This document shows positions 27,568 through 36,632 of a DNA stretch of 64,000 nucleotides, piece after piece. The stretch covers positions 133,346 to 197,345 of the forward strand of contig NZ_HE997184.1 of the NCBI RefSeq assembly GCF_000312445.1, read 5' to 3'. The notes under the pieces were generated by a model. That model did no database searches, was not told the origin of the DNA, and was given only the letters and a program-made list of their open reading frames with translations. The stretch is from Phocaeicola abscessus CCUG 55929. GTDB taxonomy: Bacteria > Bacteroidota > Bacteroidia > Bacteroidales > Bacteroidaceae. Position numbers and translations under genes: made by a program. Positions within the stretch are counted from its first letter, which is position 1; every line of letters begins with the position of its first letter.

Positions 27568-29928
27568 CTATATAAACAATCGGACGACCTCGTAGGCCAC
27601 AAAAGCGCAGATCCACGCCACAGTGCATTGCCAAATCACCATGACGAAAGCATAGCGTCCGCCCATCTCGTGCCGCACGGTGGCGATCGTTGCCACACAC
27701 GGAGTATAAAGCAGGCAGAAGATCAGCAAGGAGCACGTAGAAGCCGCCGTCAATACCGTAGCGAGCCCCGCCTGACTGCCGAACAGGATGGTGAGCGTAG
27801 ATACCACGCTTTCCTTGGCCATAAAACCGGAGATCAATGCCGTTACGATCTTCCAATCGCCGAGACCGAGCGGAGCAAAGACAGGAGCTATCACGCCGGC
27901 GAGACTTGCCAGGATGCTGTCTTGCGAATTCTCGACGAGCTGCAAACGGAAATCGAAAGTCTGAAAGAACCAGATCACGATGGTAGCAATGAAGATGACG
28001 GAGAAAGCCCGCTGGATGAAGTCTTTCGACTTATCCCAAAGCAGACGCGCCACGCTGAAGGCGCCCGGCATCCGGTAATTGGGCAATTCCATCACGAAGG
28101 GAACGGCTTCGCCTCTCCATATCGTCTTTTTCAGCACGATGGCCACCAGAATGCCCACCACTATGCCGATGAAATACAGACCGACCATCACCGCCGCCGC
28201 ATGCTCGGGGAAGAAGGCCGCCGTCAGGAAAGCATAGATAGGGAGCTTGGCCGTACAACTCATGAAAGGAGTCAGCATGACCGTCAACTTGCGGTCGCGC
28301 TCCGAAGGTAACGTCCGCGAAGCCATCACGCTCGGGACGCTGCATCCGAAGCCCATCAACAAGGGTACGATGGAACGTCCCGAAAGTCCTAATTTGCGCA
28401 AGAGCTTATCCATGACGAAGGCGATACGAGCCATATACCCGCTGTCTTCCAGCAACGAAAGGAAGAAGAAGAGCGTGACGATGATGGGCAAGAAGCTGAG
28501 TACGGTGCCCACGCCGGCGAAGATACCGTTAACAATCAAAGAATGAACGGCTTCGGCAATGTTCCAGGAAGCGAGCAACCCATCGGTATAATCCGTCAAT
28601 TCGGCGATCAGGTCTTCCAGCAATCCCTGCAGCCCTCCGCCGATCACTTCGAATGTCAGCCAGAACATCAGTATCATCATGCCGAGGAAGGCGGGAAGCG
28701 CCGTATATTTTCCCGTCAGGATACGATCGATCCGTCGGCTGCGTCGGTGCTCCTTGCTTTCCTGCGGCCTGACCACCGTACGCTCGCAGACGCGACGGAT
28801 ATAGGAGAAACGCATGTCGGCCATCGCTGCGGCCGGATCCAGTCCCCTCTCCTGCTCCAATTGTTTGCGTATATGCTCGAGCGTTTCGAGCTCATTTTCC
28901 GACAGTTTCAACGCCGCCTTCACCAGGCGATCTCCTTCCACCAGCTTGCCGGCGGCGAAGCGAAGGGGGATGTCGGCAGCCTTCGCATGATCTTCGATCA
29001 GATGCATGACCGCGTGAATACATCGATGAAGGGCGCCTCCCCGTTCGTTCGGATCGCAGAAATCCTGACGTTCCGGTCGCTCCTGGTACTTGGCCACGTG
29101 AACGGCATGGTTCACCAGCTCGGCTACTCCTTCGTTCTTCGTGGCGGAAATAGGGACGACAGGCACACCCAGCAACTCCTCCATCTCATTGATACGGATG
29201 GTTCCGCCGTTGTTTCTGACCTCATCCATCATATTCAGAGCGAGGACGAGGGGGACGTCCAGTTCCATCAGTTGCATCGTCAGGTATAGATTCCGCTCGA
29301 TATTGGTCGCGTCGACGATGTTGATGATTCCCGTGGGTTTGGACTTGAGGATGAATTCGCGCGAGATGACTTCTTCGTTCGTATACGGGGAGAGGGAATA
29401 AATGCCCGGCAAGTCGGTCACCAAGGTACCGGGATGTCCCTTGATAGGTCCGATCTTTTGGTCGACGGTAATGCCGGGGAAATTTCCTACGTGTTGATTC
29501 ATTCCCGTCAGTTGGTTGAAGAGGGTCGTTTTTCCGCAATTCTGATTGCCGACCAAGGCAAAAGTGAGCTTCGTCGCTTTGGGCAGCGGATGTTCCGTTT
29601 CCTTGCGATGAAAACGTCCGGTTTCTCCCAAACCGGGGTGTTCCTGTTCGGTCGTATCGGTTGCGGGCCGTCGATGCGTATGAGATTCGTTCTTCAGACA
29701 TTTCTCACAAGGAACGACTGCGATCTTCTCCGCATCGGCCAGGCGGAGGGTCAACTCGTAGCCTTGCACCTGCAGTTGCATGGGATCTCCCATCGGAGCG
29801 TATTTGTTTAGCGTGATTTCCGTTCCCGGGATAAGCCCCATGTCTAAGAAATGTTGTCTTAGGGCACCCTCTCCGCCTACGGTTTCCACCGTCGCTGTCC
29901 GACCTATTCCCAAGTCTTTCAGTGTCAT
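27568..29928 (-). CDS. feoB: Fused FeoA-FeoB ferrous iron transporter
   Basis: A 786-residue protein. Residues 1-75 are a FeoA SH3-like domain (LRQHFLDMGLIPGTEITL). After a linker with CEKC and His-rich segments comes the FeoB G domain: G1 GNQNCGKTT, G3 DLPG, G4 NMMD. The C-terminal 400 residues are the membrane channel with Gate motifs (MGFGCSVPSVMASRTL and FMSCTAKLPIYAFLTAAFF). It imports Fe2+ across the inner membrane. The FeoA-FeoB fusion is usual in Bacteroidota. The start is the Met of MTLKDLGIG, 28 bases after the promoter box. Confidence 0.96.
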   Translation of the reverse strand: MTLKDLGIGRTATVETVGGEGALRQHFLDMGLIPGTEITLNKYAPMGDPMQLQVQGYELTLRLADAEKIAVVPCEKCLKNESHTHRRPATDTTEQEHPGLGETGRFHRKETEHPLPKATKLTFALVGNQNCGKTTLFNQLTGMNQHVGNFPGITVDQKIGPIKGHPGTLVTDLPGIYSLSPYTNEEVISREFILKSKPTGIINIVDATNIERNLYLTMQLMELDVPLVLALNMMDEVRNNGGTIRINEMEELLGVPVVPISATKNEGVAELVNHAVHVAKYQERPERQDFCDPNERGGALHRCIHAVMHLIEDHAKAADIPLRFAAGKLVEGDRLVKAALKLSENELETLEHIRKQLEQERGLDPAAAMADMRFSYIRRVCERTVVRPQESKEHRRSRRIDRILTGKYTALPAFLGMMILMFWLTFEVIGGGLQGLLEDLIAELTDYTDGLLASWNIAEAVHSLIVNGIFAGVGTVLSFLPIIVTLFFFLSLLEDSGYMARIAFVMDKLLRKLGLSGRSIVPLLMGFGCSVPSVMASRTLPSERDRKLTVMLTPFMSCTAKLPIYAFLTAAFFPEHAAAVMVGLYFIGIVVGILVAIVLKKTIWRGEAVPFVMELPNYRMPGAFSVARLLWDKSKDFIQRAFSVIFIATIVIWFFQTFDFRLQLVENSQDSILASLAGVIAPVFAPLGLGDWKIVTALISGFMAKESVVSTLTILFGSQAGLATVLTAASTCSLLIFCLLYTPCVATIATVRHEMGGRYAFVMVIWQCTVAWICAFVAYEVVRLFI

Positions 29929-29956
29929 ATCATCCCTTCCTTGATTATTCGTCGTG

Positions 29957-29964
29957 CAAAGATA
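29957..29964 (-). promoter_or_regulatory. -7 box for feoAB
   Basis: The minus strand reads TATCTTTG, 28 bases upstream of the start. No Fur-like palindrome was recognised nearby by eye. Confidence 0.5.
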
Positions 29965-30027
29965 CTGCAACTATTTCGCAATACGAATGCAAATCCGGGA
30001 AATTGGATCCAATATACCTACTTCTTG

Positions 30028-32490
30028 CTATAGCGATTTCTTGGGATAAAGTTGCTCCCACCACGTATCATCGTCTTGCAAATACTTCTGAAACCAGGCG
30101 AAGATGGTATTTTGCCAGCGGAAGCGTTTGTCGTAGTCCAGAATATGGTGATCCTGATTATCGACGACAACGAAAGCGGTCGGTCTCCCCAGCAACTTTA
30201 AGGCGGTAAACATTTGTATACTCTCGCCTATCGGTACATTGGTATCGGCACTTCCGTGCAAAAACAGCAGCGGAGTACGAATCTTATCGGCATTGAACAG
30301 AGGGCTGCGGTCGACAAACAGGTCTTTACGAGTCCAAGGATAGCTGTCGGCCATCGACACTTCGCTGTACGAATACCCCCAATACCCTTCGCCCCAGTAG
30401 CTGGTATGGTCGCTGATCCCGGCATGGGAGACGGCCGCGGCGAAAAGATCCGTCTTCGTCTGAAGATACTGGGTCATGAAACCTCCGTAAGAAGCGCCGA
30501 TGCATCCGATCTTCCCTTCGTCGACAAAAGAGTGTTGCTGACAGAATGCTTTCGTGCCCTCGATGATATCCTGAGCCACTCCCTCGCCGGCGGTATTCAC
30601 ATGGCGTGCGGAAAACTCCTGACCGAAGCCGGTCGCACCACTCGGATTAATGACGTACACCACATATCCCATCGCAGCGTAAAGATGTTGCGGGTAACGG
30701 CTCTCAAAATTCCGGTTCGTGGGACTGCACCCGCCATAATAATTGACGATGAGCGGATACTTCTCGGACGGATCGAAACGAGGCGGCAGATAATAACGTC
30801 CGCTAATGGTATCGCCGCGGGAATTTACGAAGTTCCATGCCTGACAGAGACCTAACTCGACGCCTTTCAGAAGCACGGCACTCAAATCTTCGATCAATAC
30901 GGACTTCGTACGCTTCAAATTCATCGAATAAACACGATCGGAATTCATGGCACCTTGTCCGACGTATACCAATACGGGAGCGTTTCCGGCCAAAGAGAAA
31001 GCCTTTACCAACTCCTCCGGTTCGTCCAATCGTACGATCTTGCCGTCTTTCGGATTCAAGCGATAGAGGCTGAGACTATCTTTGTTCTCCGCCTGGAAGT
31101 AAATCTGGTTGTCATAATCGCTCCACACAGTGTGACCGACGCTCGGATGAAAGTGTTTCGTCAACGGCGTCACCCGCTTGTCGGACAGATTCATCAAAAA
31201 CAGTTGGTTGTCCGTCATGCTCGGAATTTGATCCGGTTTCACGTTTTTCCCGATGCCGGCAAAACTTTCCGGCGTTCCCGAAATCAACACCTGCGTTCCG
31301 TCGGGCGAGAACTGCGCATGTCCCACGAATCCGTCCTTATCCACGAGCAGTTCCGTCTGCAAAGTCTCGACATTCATCCGATACACGGAAGTCAAGGTAG
31401 TGGGTCGTCGAGTCAGTCGGGTCTCCGATTTCCGCAACAAGAGGTACTTGCCATCCTTCGATATGTCGGAGACGTAGACGTTATGATGGCCATAAGCCAA
31501 AGGTTGGAGCGTCCCCGTTTTCAGATCGAACTTGGCGGGGTACGAGCGGGTACGCCATCCGGGCTGCCGGTCGTCAGGCGTTAGGATCTCGTAAATGTCC
31601 GTTCTCTCTTTCGGCCCTTCCTGTGTCATCCCCACGATCAGATACTCTTCGGTAGGAGCAAATGTGAGCGTTCCCTCGGGTAGATTCCGAGCTGCGACGG
31701 TTTCCTTTCCGTCCGCCGGGTCGACGGTGATCAATTCCCGCCCGTGCGCACCCTTTCGGGTATAATAGTAACGATTCGAGTGCGGCATCCACGTCAACCG
31801 ATCGCTGCGCTCAGCCAATACGCGCCCGGTCGCCAATTCCGTCAAACGCTGCGAACGGCTCGTGGCTCCTCCCGGCAGGATGGTGGTGTAACTCGATAGC
31901 AGATGCGTTCCGGCCGGCGAGACCGAAACGGCACTGACGCGTCTGCCGTCGGTCACATCGTGCAAGGTGATCGGCCTCCCCGTCGCCCGATCGATCGCCG
32001 AGACGGGTCCGCCTCTTTCGGCGGAAATGCGGATCCGGAGTTTATCCGTCTGCTTACCGTCCGCAAAGTATTCGAGGACGAACCGGTGCACCCCCGGCTC
32101 CAGAAGCAATTCCCCCGCCGACACTTTCCGGTCGTCCATAAAAAGTCGATAATCCTTCAAGCCATCTACGGAAAGTTTCGTCTTGGAAAAGCGCGTATTC
32201 TGCACGCTAAATCCCAATAGATACAGCCCGCGAGCAGTATCCGGCAAAGCGATGCCTCTCTCGTCACCAATCCATGTATTCGAAGAGGCGAAAACATCGG
32301 CCGAGGGAAGTGGCAAATCCAAGAAACGCTCGAAAGCGAACAGGTTCGAATTCACATCCACGCTGTCGACCATCCACGGCGTGCGCACCTCATACGGACC
32401 GACGTACTTCACCGCAGTGATATCGATATCTCCGGCCGAAGCCGTCAGTGCGGAACTAAAGGTCAAGGCCGCAAAAAGCAATTTATTCAT
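30028..32490 (-). CDS. Exported S9 family (prolyl oligopeptidase/DPP-like) peptidase
   Basis: An 820-residue protein with a signal peptide (cleavage near TASAGD). A long beta-propeller-like region (about 180-530; repeats such as DISKDGKYLLLRKSE and AQFSPDGTQVLIS) precedes the alpha/beta hydrolase. The catalytic Ser is in GASYGGFM (about residue 665), the Asp in HGSADTNVPIGES and the His in NQDHHILD. Such enzymes trim dipeptides or oligopeptides in the periplasm of peptide-fermenting Bacteroidales. It has its own promoter. Confidence 0.93.
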   Translation of the reverse strand: MNKLLFAALTFSSALTASAGDIDITAVKYVGPYEVRTPWMVDSVDVNSNLFAFERFLDLPLPSADVFASSNTWIGDERGIALPDTARGLYLLGFSVQNTRFSKTKLSVDGLKDYRLFMDDRKVSAGELLLEPGVHRFVLEYFADGKQTDKLRIRISAERGGPVSAIDRATGRPITLHDVTDGRRVSAVSVSPAGTHLLSSYTTILPGGATSRSQRLTELATGRVLAERSDRLTWMPHSNRYYYTRKGAHGRELITVDPADGKETVAARNLPEGTLTFAPTEEYLIVGMTQEGPKERTDIYEILTPDDRQPGWRTRSYPAKFDLKTGTLQPLAYGHHNVYVSDISKDGKYLLLRKSETRLTRRPTTLTSVYRMNVETLQTELLVDKDGFVGHAQFSPDGTQVLISGTPESFAGIGKNVKPDQIPSMTDNQLFLMNLSDKRVTPLTKHFHPSVGHTVWSDYDNQIYFQAENKDSLSLYRLNPKDGKIVRLDEPEELVKAFSLAGNAPVLVYVGQGAMNSDRVYSMNLKRTKSVLIEDLSAVLLKGVELGLCQAWNFVNSRGDTISGRYYLPPRFDPSEKYPLIVNYYGGCSPTNRNFESRYPQHLYAAMGYVVYVINPSGATGFGQEFSARHVNTAGEGVAQDIIEGTKAFCQQHSFVDEGKIGCIGASYGGFMTQYLQTKTDLFAAAVSHAGISDHTSYWGEGYWGYSYSEVSMADSYPWTRKDLFVDRSPLFNADKIRTPLLFLHGSADTNVPIGESIQMFTALKLLGRPTAFVVVDNQDHHILDYDKRFRWQNTIFAWFQKYLQDDDTWWEQLYPKKSL

Positions 32491-32512
32491 GATAGTAATG
32501 ATTAATTTTGCT

Positions 32513-32520
32513 CAAATATA
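32513..32520 (-). promoter_or_regulatory. -7 box for the S9 peptidase gene
   Basis: The minus strand reads TATATTTG, 22 bases before the start at 32490. Confidence 0.55.
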
Positions 32521-32734
32521 CGGAAAGTTCGAATAAATCGGCGCAGACAAACCGAAAAAATCTGCAAGCGGTTCCCAGCAAATATGACGGTTTTAAGAAC
32601 CAACGTCTCATCAGCCCTGGTCCATACCCATCTTATAAATCATAGAATTATTAACCAATGTTTTCGCCCTCGGCCTGCCCGCTTGCATCGCAAAATTTCA
32701 GCGGATATCTTTCATTTCTTCGAAAAACATTTAG

Positions 32735-32742
32735 TAGTTTTG
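32735..32742 (+). promoter_or_regulatory. -7 box of the interrupted glycoside hydrolase gene
   Basis: TAGTTTTG, 27 bases before the ATG at 32770. Confidence 0.5.
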
Positions 32743-32769
32743 GAAAATCAAACTAAGAACGACGACAGT

Positions 32770-33636
32770 ATGAAAAGGATTTTTGCTCTGTTAGGCGTAT
32801 CGATCATCGTCTGGACCTGTTCTTGCAGCCGGACGCCAGAAGGCGTACAGCCCTTCGATATGCAGAAGATTTCTCGATCATTAAAGGATAAACGTTCAGG
32901 AATGGCGAAAAGCGAAATCTTCGGGAGGCAGGTGCTGCAGCTGGCACCCTCGGACGGGAACGACGGTATTGTGATTTGGAGGAAAGGAGACCGACCGGAT
33001 TGGACCGACGCCCGTTACCTGACAGCCGAAGTATACGATAAAGCGGAGCACAGCGGCGTGATCCATTTGGAGTTTTACAAGACCGATACCGTTTCCGAAA
33101 AAGTGGTCGTACAAGGAGGACAAAGGGCGGGAACGGCAACCGAATCACCGTGGATTTCGTGCATGATCGGCGTCTTGCCGCAACTGAAAACCCGAATCGT
33201 CTTTCCGCTCTCGCATCTGGATGCGCAACAAATCTTTCTGAATCGGTTCCCTCGTCAACTCAAAGCTACGGTAACGGGCAATCGGTTAGCTCCCGCCGAC
33301 ATCTCCAAAGTCATCCTGAGATTCGGCCCGTACGACGACACATCTTATCAGACGAGCTACGAAATAGCGTCCATTTCACTTACCGATGAACTGCCGGCAG
33401 CCTACGAACCCGGCAATCCGATGATCGATCCGCTAGGACAGCGCACGGATAAAGCATGGCCGGGCAAGCTGAAGCATGAAGAGGATATGATCCGACAGCA
33501 CCAGCATGCGGCCGACAGAGTGAAAGGGGCGGCCTACCCTGCCTCGTGGAGCAAGTACGGAGGATGGAAAGCGAAAAGGTTCGCGGCTACCGGGTTCTTC
33601 CGGATAAAAGTAGTACCTGTGAATGTAATCGGCTGA
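32770..33636 (+). pseudogene. 5' part of an interrupted glycoside hydrolase gene
   Basis: The start is the Met of MKRIFALLGVSII, giving a lipoprotein-type signal (VWTCSCSR); the frame open from 32584 has no signal. The 278 codons up to 33603 encode a beta-sandwich-like N-terminal region (FYKTDTVSEKVVVQGG, DISKVILRFGPYDDTSY) and end in SKYGGWKAKRFAATGFFR. The next codons (to 33636) come from the inserted element and add a short foreign tail. The missing catalytic part resumes at 44834 in the same frame. Any product would lack a catalytic domain. Confidence 0.88.
33597..33602. other. Left attachment core (attL), CTTCCG
   Basis: CTTCCG is the only clear sequence shared by the two junctions. Left flank: chromosomal GGGTT before it, element GATAAAAG after it. 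Joining it with the copy at 44828 restores the hydrolase frame. Confidence 0.75.
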
Positions 33637-33643
33637 TTACTAA

Positions 33644-33667
33644 TAGAAAACAGAATATATGATATAA
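33644..33667. repeat. Left subterminal inverted repeat of the element
   Basis: TAGAAAACAGAATATATGAT matches the reverse complement of 44797-44819 (TAGAAAGCAGAATATGGCAT) at most positions. These are probably arm-type recombinase binding sites, about 42 bases inside the left core and 8 bases inside the right core. Confidence 0.65.
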
Positions 33668-33908
33668 TAAGGTGAACGATTAAGAAACGAGCGAGTTTCT
33701 TTTCCTTTCTTTATTCTGCAATGCTTCAAAGAACACGTTAATTCTATGTTGCAAAGATAATGATTTCTTTATGAAAAGCAGTAGGAATTAGAGAAAAAGT
33801 GCTTGTTGTTCCATTCTTTTTACTTTTCAAATAATTACAAAAGGATAGATATACAAAATAAAGCTATAAATATATCGTAAAACAAGCGGTTTGATGAAAT
33901 ATAATTGT

Positions 33909-33916
33909 TATCTTTG
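33909..33916 (+). promoter_or_regulatory. -7 box for the XRE regulator gene
   Basis: TATCTTTG, 32 bases before the ATG at 33949. Confidence 0.55.
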
Positions 33917-33948
33917 CATTTGATAATTGTAAATCAAAGACTTGGAAG

Positions 33949-34143
33949 ATGAAACTGAACAGAATAAAACTTGTGCTTGTGGAAAAAGAAATTTCCCAAA
34001 CGCAATTGGCAAAGGAACTTGGCAAGAGTTTCAGTACAATCAATGCGTATTGCAGCAATCGCAAACAACCCTCTTTAGACTTGCTGAATAAAATAGCGGA
34101 ATATCTATCCGTGAATATCAAGGACTTAATTGTCGATAAATAA
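33949..34143 (+). CDS. XRE family helix-turn-helix regulator (64 aa)
   Basis: A 64-residue single-domain DNA-binding protein: KEISQTQLAKELGKSFSTIN is the Cro/C1-type HTH, and it ends in LSVNIKDLIVDK. Such minimal regulators in Bacteroidota often precede type II restriction-modification genes (controller proteins). Here only a 26-codon frame beginning MEDK follows before the histidine kinase, so it may be an orphan from a lost system, or it may regulate the element cargo. Confidence 0.85.
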   Translation: MKLNRIKLVLVEKEISQTQLAKELGKSFSTINAYCSNRKQPSLDLLNKIAEYLSVNIKDLIVDK

Positions 34144-34152
34144 GAAGTAGGT

Positions 34153-34233
34153 ATGGAAGATAAAATATTAAAGTCTGTTTCCTGCGAGGACGTCAGGGTG
34201 AAATTCCAACTCTCATGTATCTTATGGGTATGA
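34153..34233 (+). pseudogene. 26-codon remnant following the XRE gene (possible truncated gene)
   Basis: ATG at 34153, nine bases after the XRE stop, encoding MEDKILKSVSCEDVR plus 11 residues before TGA at 34233. Tight spacing and a gene-like start suggest the beginning of a co-transcribed gene cut off early. No family can be named. Confidence 0.25.
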
Positions 34234-34346
34234 ATCAAGTATGTTTCCTTTAAAGGTCTAAAAACGAAGTATGTCAGTACCTTCCTGCACTTATTTAATC
34301 ATAAAATTGAGTGTTTTGACAATTCGTTATAAATTTAGAGCAAAAA

Positions 34347-35363
34347 ATGAAAACAAAACATCAGATTAAACAATGGTTGCTAATCACTATCATAACATTT
34401 TTTCTTTATGATGTGATATGGCTTGCTGGAGATTATGATGATTTTTCACGGAGTGTTTTAAACCATTCAAGTGAAATTATTGAAGATTTTGTTTATTGCT
34501 CATTATTCTCCTTGACAAGCATTTTTATATGTAATCAGCTTATTAAACTGTCTGAGAAACGTCAGCATATAACAAATAAGCAATTAACAGGAATTGCATG
34601 GTGCGTGATTTTTATAAATATAATTCTTGCTTTTATTTGTGAGTTTATTTATGAGGGCGTAATTTGTAGCAATGTCCCTGATAATGATTTTTGGGGAAAC
34701 TCTTATATCTTTGCCTTAATTGCATCTCTCATAGGATTGATCAACGTGAATCATTACTATACAAAGATCGTTGAAAGTCACTATAATGAATATATATCGT
34801 TTAAGAAGAAATCTCTCAAAGCTCAGTTAGATCCACATTTTCTATTCAACAGCCTAAGTGTCTTGGCTGAGTTGACAAGAGAAAACGGGGCTAAGGCTGA
34901 AGAATTTACGCTTCGTCTTGCAAATGTGTACAGACATGTATTAAAAACAATTGACATGGATATAGTTCCGTTGTCAGAAGCAATGCTTTTTGCAAAGAAT
35001 TATACCGGGATATTGCATGTGCGGTTCGGAGAGTCAGTTGTATTCCGTATTGCTGATTTCCCTATAAATAGTAATGAGTATATGTTGCCAATGAGCATAC
35101 AAGTCCTTGTGGAAAATGCGATTAAACATAATTTGGCTTCCCGTGAAAGCCCATTGATTATATGTATAGATCGCAAGGATAATAAAATTTTAGTTTCAAA
35201 CAATATTCAAACAAACAAAGACAATGTGACGAAACCTTCCTTTTCCTTAGGTATGGGATTGCAAAATTTGCAACAAAGATACATCATCGAGACAGGGACA
35301 GGTATTGATATTAGGGAGAGCAACACAGAATTTACAGTATACGTTCCAATTATTGAAAAATGA
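34347..35363 (+). CDS. LytS-type membrane histidine kinase
   Basis: A 338-residue sensor kinase. Four hydrophobic segments (about residues 10-28, 48-66, 83-103, 118-136) form the membrane domain with little outside it. The His_kinase module begins KAQLDPHFLFNSL, with the phosphorylated His at 164. The ATP-binding part has the N box VLVENAIKHNL and the glycine box GMGLQNLQQRY. Kinases of this class pair with LytTR regulators. The stop overlaps the regulator start (ATGA). The gene is AT-rich like the rest of the cargo. Confidence 0.93.
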   Translation: MKTKHQIKQWLLITIITFFLYDVIWLAGDYDDFSRSVLNHSSEIIEDFVYCSLFSLTSIFICNQLIKLSEKRQHITNKQLTGIAWCVIFINIILAFICEFIYEGVICSNVPDNDFWGNSYIFALIASLIGLINVNHYYTKIVESHYNEYISFKKKSLKAQLDPHFLFNSLSVLAELTRENGAKAEEFTLRLANVYRHVLKTIDMDIVPLSEAMLFAKNYTGILHVRFGESVVFRIADFPINSNEYMLPMSIQVLVENAIKHNLASRESPLIICIDRKDNKILVSNNIQTNKDNVTKPSFSLGMGLQNLQQRYIIETGTGIDIRESNTEFTVYVPIIEK

Positions 35364-36109
35364 ACAAGATTGTTATTATAGAAGATGAGACATTAAGTGC
35401 CAATCGCCTCATTAGATTGATAAAGGATTACGATGATTCCATTACTATCCTTGGTCCATTCCAAACAACTGATGAGGTCAAGAACTTTCTTACAAGTGAC
35501 CACGATTATGATTTAATCATATCAGACATAAGGCTTGGTGCACATACTGTATTTGAAGCCTTTGAGTTGAACATGCCAACCTCCTTCGTCATTTTTACAA
35601 CTGCATATGATGAATATGCAATGAATGCTATCAAATCAAATGGCATAGATTATTTGCTTAAACCTGTGAATAGTAAAGATCTGTTCAACTCTTTGGATAA
35701 AATCAATATGCTATTACATAAAGCTACTCCACCTACCGCACTGTCTGCAGTGGCACGGGATATGCAAATATGGCGCTCACGCTTTTTGGTTACCAAGGGT
35801 GACGAGTTAGTCCCATTGAAAGCTGACGAAATCAGTTGCATTTATAGTGGAGAACGTCAAGTAGTGGCTTATACACATGATGGTGAAGTCTATGTCATGA
35901 ACGACGGTCTGTCAGATTTAGAAACAACCCTCAATCCTGACATATTTTTTCGTATTAATCGACAATATATCGCCAACATCAATTACTTAGAAAAGATTTC
36001 ATTCTTTTTCAGCTCTAAACTTCATGTTAGGATCAAGGGATGCAGCGATAATAATATAATAATCAGCAAAACCAGAGCCAGCAAATTCAAGCAATGGCTT
36101 AACAAATAA
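35360..36109 (+). CDS. LytTR family response regulator
   Basis: A 249-residue regulator. The receiver domain (1-120) has the acidic pair Glu8-Asp9, the phospho-acceptor Asp56 (LIISDIRLG) and the conserved Lys in YLLKPVN. The LytTR DNA-binding domain (about 145-249) spans FLVTKGDELVPLKADEISCI to the FFRINRQYIANINYLEKI core. LytTR proteins bind paired direct repeats about 21 bp apart; exactly such a pair (36525 and 36546) precedes the 539-residue lipoprotein gene. Translationally coupled to the kinase. Confidence 0.94.
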   Translation: MNKIVIIEDETLSANRLIRLIKDYDDSITILGPFQTTDEVKNFLTSDHDYDLIISDIRLGAHTVFEAFELNMPTSFVIFTTAYDEYAMNAIKSNGIDYLLKPVNSKDLFNSLDKINMLLHKATPPTALSAVARDMQIWRSRFLVTKGDELVPLKADEISCIYSGERQVVAYTHDGEVYVMNDGLSDLETTLNPDIFFRINRQYIANINYLEKISFFFSSKLHVRIKGCSDNNIIISKTRASKFKQWLNK

Positions 36110-36120
36110 ACTCATGCCTT

Positions 36121-36471
36121 ATGGGAAAAGTAAAGAAAACTTCTTTGTGTTTTTATGCTTTTGGTTCATTGATAGTTTTACTATTAATGTCATCATGCAA
36201 CACTTTTAAAGAAATAGTAAAGGAGGAGGTCGTGGAATCAATCACTGACCCCAAAACAGGTACCCCTGTTTTCACGCGAGAGTATGACACGAAACCTTAT
36301 CAAATTAATGTTGGAGAAATCATAAGGGCCAGGAAAGAACAAAAGAAGAAAAAGAAAAGGGAATTAATTGAGAATTACGAGATAGAACAGACCGATAGTG
36401 CGCAACAAATAAAAGCGGATTCAACAAGCAAGTGCAAAATTACGGAATCTGCTCAAAAAATCGATCCATAG
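36121..36471 (+). CDS. Small lipoprotein of the LytTR cargo
   Basis: A 116-residue protein with a signal segment (about residues 10-26) and lipobox LMSSCN. The mature part is very hydrophilic, with a Lys/Arg/Glu-rich stretch (ARKEQKKKKKRELIENYEI). No family was recognised. It starts 11 bases after the response regulator, so it belongs to the same operon and may be a periplasmic partner of the kinase; that is inference. Confidence 0.75.
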   Translation: MGKVKKTSLCFYAFGSLIVLLLMSSCNTFKEIVKEEVVESITDPKTGTPVFTREYDTKPYQINVGEIIRARKEQKKKKKRELIENYEIEQTDSAQQIKADSTSKCKITESAQKIDP

Positions 36472-36524
36472 TAGCAAAACTTGCCAATTATTAGAAAGTA
36501 GATAAAAAGTTTGAACGCGATTTC

Positions 36525-36555
36525 TTCCGTTTCACCGTCATTTATTTCCGTTTCA
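36525..36555 (+). promoter_or_regulatory. Candidate LytTR operator: two TTCCGTTTCA direct repeats
   Basis: TTCCGTTTCA occurs at 36525-36534 and again at 36546-36555, exactly 21 bases apart, ending 34 bases before the -7 box at 36590. LytTR regulators such as AgrA bind about 9-bp direct repeats with a 12-13-bp spacer and a TnCGTT-like core. The spacing, core and position fit an activator site; binding is not shown. Confidence 0.6.
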
Positions 36556-36589
36556 TGACATTTCGACTTGCAGAATACTATATATAATT

Positions 36590-36597
36590 TACTTTTG
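36590..36597 (+). promoter_or_regulatory. -7 box for the 539-aa lipoprotein gene
   Basis: TACTTTTG, 35 bases before the ATG at 36633 and just downstream of the candidate LytTR repeats. Confidence 0.55.
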
Positions 36598-36632
36598 GGA
36601 CACTAATCGTTTAATCCTAAATAAAACTCAAC

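Larger units (their letters stand above)
33603..33948. other. Left end of the element, non-coding
   Basis: About 345 bases of AT-rich sequence holding the left terminal inverted repeat (33644-33667), a minus-strand TATCTTTG box at 33752-33759 pointing outward toward the hydrolase fragment, and the XRE gene promoter. No convincing gene was found. Confidence 0.5.

Noticed and set aside
27451-28311. 286-codon plus-strand frame over the feoB 3' end
   Set aside because: Antisense to conserved FeoB transmembrane motifs and to the small Cys-rich partner gene.
33864-34238. 124-codon minus-strand frame over the XRE gene
   Set aside because: It is opposite a clear HTH gene with its own promoter, and AT-rich sequence gives open frames by chance.
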